DNA from: Ettlia oleoabundans
Lineage: Eukaryota; Chlorophyta; Chlorophyceae; Chlamydomonadales
Length of the DNA: 16,405 nt
Direction: 5' to 3'
Assembly (NCBI GenBank): GCA_019693395.1
Contig: JAAMXP010000646.1
Location: forward strand, 5,624-22,028
Below are positions 6,750 through 16,355 of the stretch, one piece after another. Both the position numbers and the translations under genes were made by a program. The notes under the pieces are model-generated. The model saw only the letters and a program-made list of their open reading frames with translations. It had not been told where the DNA came from and did no database searches. Each line of letters opens with the position of its first letter. Within the stretch, counting starts at the first letter, position 1.

Positions 6750-9700
6750 GTGTGTGGGCTTGCAGTAGTGCTGATCGCTGTTTTAAATCTCCATGCTACC
6801 TGTAGCTCTGTATTGTGGTCATCTGTTGTAGCGCGGTCGCATACGTGTTCTCGAGTGATGTAGGTCGCTGTTGCACTAGTGTTCGTGTGCCCTGCGGCAT
6901 TGCAGACCACACAAGGCAGGCACTTAAGCGTTGAAGTGCCCAACGGCATTCATCCCTTTGCTTGCACCTGGCTTCCCGCCTGCAGTGTGGGCAGATGCCA
7001 GAGACACCCACCACCCAGGTGGGCACCTGCTGATTCGAGATGATGAGGATGGCGATGATGCTGCCAGTGTGGCCTCAGACGCAAGCACCGTGGTCCTGGA
7101 CCATCAGCAGAATGAGGAAGGCAGCCGTCTGGCGGGCCGTGATCAGCCAGTTGCCGCAGCTACTGGTAAGTTTGCTGTAAGTTGCATGAATGCTGCCTGC
7201 TGCTTTCTCTGCTCATACGATTTATTGCTGCCTTTTTTTGATGCTCCTTTGGGAAATTAGAACTTCAGCTGAGAGGTGCATCTTAGATATTTGTGCACCA
7301 CACTGGAATGCTCCTGGGAGCCTGAGTTGTTCTTTGCCACGCTGCTGGCTGTGCAGGCGCACCGACGCTTGTGCGCTGTGACTCCCCCATCCTGGCATCT
7401 GAGTCAGTGCTACAGCAGCCGCATTTGATGGCAGCAGCTGCACCACGGCTTGTACTGGGTGCCAGCACTGGCAGCGAGGTGTTCCAATCAGCCAGCAGCC
7501 AGCTGCCTGCCCTGGATGCCAGCCTGGAAGTGCCGCTATTTGGCAACCTGCCAGCTCGCCGCAGCAGCCTGTCGCCATCTCTGTCAGGCGGCAGCCGCCG
7601 CAGCAGTTTCCTGGCTGCTCCTCCGGCAGTGGATGAGGCGGATGTTGTAGAGCAGAATGTGCGTGTGAGCCTGGCAGGAGGGATTGCCAATGCAGCAGCT
7701 GCTCAGGCTGCGGCTGCGGCAGTACATGTTACCGAACCTGCACAGGACGAGTCGGCACAGCACGACGCCTTGCCACGGCCACATCGGGAGCAGGAGGCAA
7801 AGCCAGTGCCAGATTCCAGCGATTTTGCCACCTCCCAGGAGGCGTCAGAAAAAGAAAGGGCTGATGTCCCGGCCCTCCAGGCTGAAGCCAGCATTCTCAG
7901 CAGGACCTCCTCAACACTTACAGCAGCACCTTCTTTGAAGATAGAGTATTCAGAGGCCAGCCTGCGGTATTCAGGTGCGTACTTGGTGTGATAACTGGTG
8001 TTGGCCGCTTTCAAGCAATACGGCTGCTGAGGCTTGCATGTGTACTGTTGAATCAAATAGGCGGCGGCTTGCTGTCAGGTTGGCTGGCTGACCACTGTTT
8101 GCACAGATATGATGGCCCGCTGGCAACAGTCACCTGCTTCTTGTTTGGCAGATGTGCGGTTGCGTATGCGCACACACTTCTAATTCGAGTTTCGAGTAAG
8201 CAAAGTCTGGAACCCGAAATTCTCCTCGAGTTCTGTGTGCTGTCGCTGTCTTGCAGTGGACCGTCTGTCCCAGTCCCCACGCTCTCACCATGCCCGGGGG
8301 CCCTCATCTGAGCTGGACCTGCCGCCAGCTGTCTCTGCCGCCACCCTGCAGCAATCGCGGTTGAGTATGGCAGGCAGTGCCATACCTTGGGCGCCAGCCA
8401 ATTGTCCAGCATCGCCGGCGCTGGCTGGCTCTGCTGGCGAGGCAGCTGTGCAGGGTTCTAGTGCGCAGGGCAGGCACAGCCTGCCTGTGCCAGCCTCAGC
8501 CATAGCACAGGCCATTGAGCTGGCGGCGGGCGGCAGCACGGCTGGAGCTGCCAGAGAGTCTGCAGGCCGCAGGGGCAGCCTGGCTTCTGCAGCAGCAGTG
8601 CCAGGGGCACAAAAGGAAGGTGAAGAGAGCTGTATGCTAGGCTCCAGCTCAAGGGAAAGCACCCCGGGCGCCACTGCAGCAGCAGCTTACCCGCCTTGTG
8701 ACGGTGGTGGTTCCCGGGTGCTGGCAACGGCAGCTGCCTCGCCTGTGCCTGCCACTCCTTATGCTGCCACTGAGTATGACGGCGATGATGTGGTGATGAT
8801 GGATATAGGTGAGGAGATAGAGAGCATGATGATGCAGCAGTTGGGAATGTAGCAGAAATAGCTGATGTGTCGGTCGATGTTTTGGTTGCAGAGGCGCAGA
8901 CTGCTTGCCTGCCGGCACTTATGCTGTGGTGTGTTTCTCATACCCGCCAATATCTACTGCCACAGCCTCCCAGATCTTCCTCAATGAGTTATTTTAGCTT
9001 GAGCTCTCCGCGCCTCTTTATCTCATGTGCTTTGCAGACGGCACCCCCAGGCCAACCACAGGCCGGAAACTGCCCCCTGGCAGAACCCGCTTCCAGGCTG
9101 AGGCCCTGGCTACTGTCAGCCGCACCATTGCTGAGCCAGCACTGGAGGTTGCACCAGCAGTTCAGAAGCAGGAACAGAGGAGCGCCTCGCAGAGAGCTTT
9201 TGAGGAGCAGAAAGAGCCATCTGCGGAGGAGCAAGGGGCGGCGGCCGCACCAGGAGAGGTGCCTCAACATTTTGAGCCAGCAGAGGATGCTGCGAGCGTC
9301 AGCCCTGTGGCGCCTCCTGCTGCCGAGGAGCCGCCTGTGCCTCCTTCTCTTCCAGCGCCTTTTGGTGCAGCACCCGCTGAGAAGGAGGAAGTGCCACCAG
9401 CAGCGCCGCCAGTGGTTGACCAGCAGTGTAGGTCCCCAGCAGAGCAGGCTGATGACTCCAGCTTTGTGCTGCAGCTTTCTCAGCCTGAAGCGCCGGCAGC
9501 AGCTGGCAGGGGCCGTTCTGGGCGCCTCAGCATGCCGGCGAACTGGCAAGGCGGAGGCGGAATGCAGCGCCGTGGCAGAGCCAGTCGGCTGAGCCTGCCA
9601 GAAGCTGGCCAGGCTCCTGCTGCAGCAGGTGAGGCTGCTGTCGAGGATGATGTGCCGTTTGCAACTCAGCCCAGGCCTCCTGTATCAGTGCCACCTGCCG

Positions 9701-12700
9701 CAGCTGCGGATGCTGCAGCTGAGGGGACAGCGGAGGAAATCACAAGAAAGGATATTGAGGTGCAGCAGCAGCCGGAGTGGCAGGACGAACAACAGTTGCA
9801 GCAGCACCTGTCGCTTGCAGAAGAGCAGCCTGAGGAGCAGGCAGTGGAACAGCAAGAAGCGCAGCGGCAGGCAGAGCAGCCTTCACCTGAGGAGGCACAG
9901 ACCCTGCAGCGGGAAGAGCAGGTGCCTGAAGGCCAGGGCAGTGCCGCTGCTGAGGTGGAAGCGGGTGCTGAGGTGGCAGTGGGTGATGAAGTGGTAGGCG
10001 GTGATGAGGCGGCGTCACCGCCGCTGTTCCTTCGCCGTCGCCAGCTGTCAACAGAGGGTGAGGAACTGCCCGCTGAGCTGGTGGAAGCTCTGGTGGATTT
10101 ACAAGGCAAGGCACAAGAGTGGGCCCAACCAGCAGCGGAGGCGGAAACAGCAGAAGAGCTGGTTGCAGTTGCGGCGCAAGATGTGGCACCACGAGAGGAC
10201 GTGGCGGCAGTGACTGGTGCAGCACCAGCGGATGAGTGCGGCCCTTCTCTGGCAGCTGCAGAGCAGCAGGCTGAGCCGCCACAGCAGGCAGAGCAGCATA
10301 TTGCGGCAATTTCAGCCAGCAACTTGGCGCAGCTTGCAGCACAGGAAACCGCGGTGATTCATGATGAGGCAGCAGCGGCAGCAGCTGCCTTTGCTGCGAA
10401 GCCCAAGCTTGCCATTTCGCCAGGTGTCAGCGCTGGCAGCCTGGCCCGCTCGACGTCTCACACATCACACTCCCACAACTCAACCTCTCACCTGCATGCA
10501 CCACCAGCTTATGCTGTTGTTTCTACTGGTGACTCGCTTCCCACTGGCACGCGGTACAGTCTCACTGGCGAGGCTCCTGCAGGCTGTTCAGATGCACCTG
10601 TTTCCTTGCCAGCTCAGTTTGAGTTTGACCAGTTTGACCAGGGGCAGGATAGCCAGCAGGAGCAGCAGCCGTTGCAGCAGCTGCACCCACTTGAGTGGTC
10701 GGCAATGGCCGAGGCACCGGCTAAGCCAGCAGCGGAGCAGGCCCCAGCAGAAGTTGCAGCAGCACAGCCTGGCAGGCGGCGAGAGTCACCTGCCATGAGC
10801 GTCAACCCCCTGGCGGGTGGCGGAACCACCCCTGCAGCAGGCGGCAGTTGGCGACTGAGCCACTCACCGGCACCCAGGTGTGTTGTGCTGGGGACAGAGG
10901 ATGTGCATATTTTTGGACTGCTGCCTCCATCGTGTATTGTGCTTTGACAGCCAGTAAAGACGGTGCTTTTTACATGAACTGCTGCCCTCAAGCTGTGCTG
11001 TGCTGCGCTTTGATAGTTACATGCACATCTGCTCTTGATGTGCCGACGATCCATGTCCAGCAGCTGCTGAGTCTCTGCTGGCTTTGCTGGCCCACTGCTG
11101 TTCTTCGTACCTCCTTGCTGCAGTGGTCTGTCAGCTGGCACCTTAAGCAACAACCCCATGTATGCCGGCACGCCCTCTCACCCCACCCCTCCATCCGTCA
11201 CTCTGAAAAGCTTCCCCGGCCGTGCCAGTTTGGCAGGTACAGAGCTTGCAGTTTGTTCCAGTTAGCATGAGTGTTTCTACTTTGGCAGCCAAATGCCAGC
11301 TGTACTATCTGTTGTTGCCCTCTGCGGTACTTGGCTTCGAATTTCGCCCGTGTTGTGTGCCTTGAAATGCCGTATGAGAGGTTGCCTGTTGGCTGGCAAT
11401 CCTTGCTTGTCCTTACTTCTCACAAACTTGTATGCATTCATCTGCCCTGGTATAGTTGCAGGCACGCCTCATTCTGGTGCCAGCGGTGGCAGCAGCGGCA
11501 GCACCCCCGCCTCTGTGGGAATGATCTTGGCTGAGAGGATGCACCAGGGTGAGATCGGCTAGCTGGGGAGACTGTGGCCTATGTGCCCGCCCTTGCGGTG
11601 ACCACACGCCTTGATCGCCCTTACACCCTTGCATCATCCTCTATCTCAGCTTGTGCCTTTGCCTGCGCCCTGGCGCACATTTTCAGTCTACCTGACGGAT
11701 GTGCGGGAAATTGCTACCCTGTTCCTCCTACGTTTCTGCAACTCCATCGTATTTCTTTGACTGCCTCTGACTGGTCTTTGCAACGCCCTGCATTGATGGG
11801 GCAAATAGATGGCTATTCCTTTAACTCTCATACATGTGTACCTATTTATTTGTGCCTTGTGCGCCCGCAATCCTGCCAATCAGTTGCTGAGATGCCTCAG
11901 CATCCAGCTGCATAGCCGGCCAGTGAGACCTCCGGTCCTTTCTGCCGTGTTCCCGCAATGTCAACGCTCCTCCTTAGCCCTGCCCTGCCTTGCAGTTGCC
12001 GAGCAGCTTCAGAACCCGGCAGCGCCCCAGGGCCTCGCATCGCTGGCCACACCTGACGCAGCCAGGATGGAAGCTGTGGCCAGCACACCAAGCACCGGCC
12101 GCTTCCCCTTTGCTGCCGATGTGGAGGCCTTGCTACAGGTGGGTGTGCAGGTAGCTTGCTGGGTGTTTTTTTGCATGTTGATGGCTGCTTGGGTGGGCAT
12201 TGGAGAGCTAGGCCGACTGGCCATGCTGCAGGCGGGTGGGCACGTAGCTTGCTAGCTGCCTGTTTGTGCAGGTTAGGTGGCTGCTTTGGTGGGTAGGTGG
12301 GCATCTGATTAGCTGGCCGGTAAGGTTTGTTGATTTTTAGGTGGCATCCCTGTGGTACAAGTAGCACACGTACCATCGTACCATCGGCCGCCTCCCTTTT
12401 GCTGTTGCTGTTGGAACCATGCTGCAGCTGGGCAGCAGCCTGGTTGAAATGTTGCTCAAACTGGGTCGGTGGGCGACCTGCTGGGTAAAAGCTGCGGTTG
12501 CCGGCAACTGCTGCAACGTTTGTGAGGCAGCCAGTTGTGCTTGCTTTCTTGAGACACCGTGGTATGCACTTGCTTCCTTTTATTGCTTGCTTGCCTAGTT
12601 GCATTCCTGCCGGCTTCCTATCTAGTACTCCAGTTTTATTCTTCCTATGTTTGCATGCCCCCTATTCATTCCTTGTTTGAATGCCCTCCTCTTGTACATC

Positions 12701-15700
12701 AATCCCTTTGATCCCGACAGGCTCTGGATGCGCGCACCCCGGCCACCGCCATGGGGCAACAGCCCGCATTGGGACGACGCGGTGCCGCAATGGCGTCCAC
12801 TGCCCAGCGGCCTCAGGCAGCCCGCCTGCCGCGTTACTCCTTTGCTGCTGGACCTGGGGCTCTGCTGGACCTGGAAGGGTGAGGAGCGGCAGGATGGTGG
12901 GCGGCAGTTTAACAATCATTGCTGGGGGGAAACATCATTTTTGCCTTTTCGTGCACTTTGTACATTGAATCATAAACTTGTGTTGGTGCATATAAATCGT
13001 GCTTTTTTCCTCAAACGCGTGTTCTATGGTGGTAGCAGCACCGCCCAGAACAAGGCACATCTGGCAGTGCTTGCCCTAAATGAAGAATAAATTCTAGAGT
13101 GGATGGACGGTTCCGATTTGATTCATTGCATCTGCCCACAGGTTTGATGCCAACGGTGACCGCAACGGCCAAGCGGGTCCTACACCACTGCTGCGCCAGC
13201 AGTTGCTGGGCGTCACCCCAGCCGCCGCTGCCGCCGCCGCCGCTTTGCCTGGGAGCGGGCCACGCGGCGCTGGAGTTCCAGCTATGACACCTGCGGAGGT
13301 GCAGGCAATGAGGGAGGAGGTGGCTGCGCTGCGAAAGCAGGTGAGGCACCTGCTAAGATCTGCCGTAATGCGCATGTCGTCAGAGAAACTGTAACTGCGA
13401 CCTTTATACCTTCTGTCACCGGCAGCAAGTTGTGTTTGCCATCCCGTTTTCTCCACCCTGCCTAGCTGTCAAGTACCAGGGTTTTCATGTGGGGTGGGGC
13501 ACATTCATGGGTCTCTACACCTGAAGCCATAGCAATACCTGTCGCCGCCCCCTGGCTGCCTCTGCATGTGTCTCGTGATTAATTGCCTTTGTAGTACCGC
13601 ACCTGCTTGCGTTTCATGGTTGCCATTGCCTTCATGTTACCGCACCTGCTTGCGTCTCATGTTTGCCGCACACTGCAGCTGGCAGAGTCCAACAGCCAGC
13701 GAGACGAGGTTGTTGGGCTGCTCGGGGGCTACCACAGCAGCGTCCAACAGCTGCAGGGCGAATTACTAGCTGTCAAAGCAGAGGTGAGGCGTTTTGGGTG
13801 GTTCCTGTTTGGGTGGGTGGGGGTGTGGTGGGGGTGGTGGGGTGGGGTGGGGTGGTGGTGGTGGGAGGGGCACGAGCGTGCGGCGGCGTGCACGTTGCCC
13901 ATTCTCTGACTCTTGTTAACAAATTGCCTTGCCTGCCTCATTCCCGGTTTCTCACACCCACCCTCGTACCATGTCCTCTTGCTGCTGAACGCCGAGCAGC
14001 TTGGAAAGGTGGAGTCTCAGTTCCGCATTCTGTATGACAACAAGTATTTGCCCCTGAAGGCAGAGGCGGCCGGTCTGCGAGAAGAGGTAGCGACGCTGCA
14101 GCAGCAGGTGCGCAGAGTGGGGAGTGGTGTGGTTTAACGTGGCAACTTGCGGATTATGTTTGTGATGATAAATCATGTGGTGATTGAGGGTTTGTTGGTG
14201 AATTTAGGGTGGTGGGTGGTTGAGAGTTGCAGGTGCAATAAATTGGTGGTATGTCTATTGTTGGAGCAGGGCTGGGTGAGGTGGGGTGGTTGAGTTATGG
14301 CTGCAGGCGGGTAATATCAACATGTACTCTGGTGGTTCATGGAAATGCTGTTCGTTCATATTGCTGAAAACCAGGAAGTGACGGGTGGGCTTTTATAGGA
14401 TTTTTGTTGTGATAGTGGGATTGTGGAGGAATTAAGCAGAATGGAAAGCAGCCTGTTGGTGTGCCCCGAGTGGTTCTCTTTGGTGTCCCGCAGGCCCATG
14501 CAGCGACCAGCGAGGCACAGGCGGCCCGGCAGGATTTGGGTGCAGCCCATGACCGTGCCCAGAGGTACAAAGCAGCCCTACAGGAACAGCAAACTGAGGT
14601 GGCTGCAGCTCAGGAGCGGATTCAGAGCTACAAGGCAGCTCTACAGGAGCAGCAGGCCGAGATGGCTGCAGCGAGGGAGGCGGAGCAGAGGCTGCAGCAG
14701 CAGCTGGCGGGGGAGCAGCGGCGCAATGAGAAGGTGGGATGGAGAACAGGTGTTAGACTTTGGTTATGTATGTCTCTTTACCTAGCTGTCTGCCTGACAC
14801 ACCCATATCTGTTGCCCAAGTGCAATGCGACCAGGCATGATGCAGCAGCTAACGACGAGTGCAAAATGCTTGATGGTTGTGCTGCATGGTTGGTTTATGA
14901 GTACTTGAGTTGTGGTAGGTGGAATGGTGGTATGCACTTGTGATCGGCCATTTTGCAACTGAGCCATTACCGATGGAAAAGGTGGAGTGCTCCGTCCATC
15001 TATTCCAAATTCGTTCCACCTTTCCCGATGCAACTCTTGATTACCCGACCGCCGCGCCTTGCGACCCCCGCCTCTTTGACTGCAGGTGTTGGCAGCAAAG
15101 GAGGCAGAGCTGTCTGAGCTGCGAGGAAAGTACGGGGCCCTGACCAAGCAGTACGATGAGGCGGTACACAGGATCAACCTGGCCAAACAGGTGCGTGTGG
15201 CACTGTCAAACATTCCCGCTGACAGAGGAACTCTAGCCTGCCTGGTTGGCTGGCTTAATGGCTGGATGTTTCTCCTTCTCCTCGATCCTTTTGTTTCTCA
15301 GCTGCCTGATGTGCACCAGATGCCTGTCCTGTACTTACTGCCTGTCCTACGTGGGTGCTGGCTTTGCTCTGCTGCTGGTTCTCCTGCGTTCTGTGTAGCC
15401 TACGCGGCAGGGTTTATGTCCACCGCTGCTCGGTGCACACCAGTCCCTGGTTGAAAATGCCTGCTCCAGTGTGCTGTACCGCTTTGTTCCTCCGGGAGTC
15501 TGTGTCTGTAATTACTAGGCGCTGCTCTATGCCTCATGTCTACAGGCGAGGGAGCGTGCACAGCTGGAGGCTCATCGCAAGGAGGAGGAGGTAGTGCAGC
15601 TGGAGGTGAGTGGTTGTGTAGGTGGGTAGGTGGATGGTTGGCTTCTGGCTTATGGTGGGTGGGTAAGGCGGTGGTGCAGGTGGAGGTGGATGGGAAGGTG

Positions 15701-16355
15701 GGGTTGTAGGTCAGCAATGCGTCAGGTGGGTCTCAAGGCGTATGAGACGTGTACACGACCCGCACATCCAACCCTGCCCTGGCCCACCTCAGCTGTCCGT
15801 GCTTTGTTGCGCCCTGCTTTCCTGCATCTCATTCCCGCCTGTATTGAGTATGAGACCCCGCCCACCCACCCACTTCGCTCCATCCCACCGCATTTGTAGC
15901 TGTGCTGCTGTGCTGTGTCTGTTGTGCTGAGTCGTGTCGTGCCTGCTGTGCTGCATCATGTTGGCCTGCTGTGCTCCCTATGATTTGCCTGCACCTCAGG
16001 TGCGCCTCAAGGAGTATGAGGCCACCCTCAAGGACTACAAGCGTGAGAACAGCAAGTTTTTTGAGATGAAGGAGCGGTACAAGGGGATCATTGCGGGGCT
16101 AGAGAAGGAAATTCAGGTGTGCAGAAAGTGCCGGGCAAGCAGGAGGGTAAGGACTGCATAGAGTGAACTTGAACTTAGTTCCCATATGTGCCTCGTTGCG
16201 GGGGTAGCGGTGCCAATAAGCATTGGTAGGCTTGCTGGTTGGGTCTGTGGAGTGCATAGCAGCTGCTTTTCTATATGAAGACACGACAGCACCACAATAT
16301 CGGGGCACACTGAATCTTGCTGCCGGTGTGAAGTATCCCTTCTGCATCCTTTGCG

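Noticed and set aside
8989..9549. Minus-strand 186-codon frame rich in Arg/Leu/Trp
   Set aside because: It is antisense to the start of exon 5 and its upstream intron, spans the intron-exon boundary, and has composition typical of a shadow frame.
9666..10322. Long minus-strand open frame opposite gene B exon 5
   Set aside because: Its Cys/Ser/Ala composition is the reverse complement of GCAGCA/CAGGAG codons. It has no splice signals, and the sense frame is continuous and phase-matched.
11574..11915. 113-codon plus-strand frame inside gene B intron 7
   Set aside because: Flanking exons 7 and 8 join in phase without it, and its composition is unlike either neighbour.
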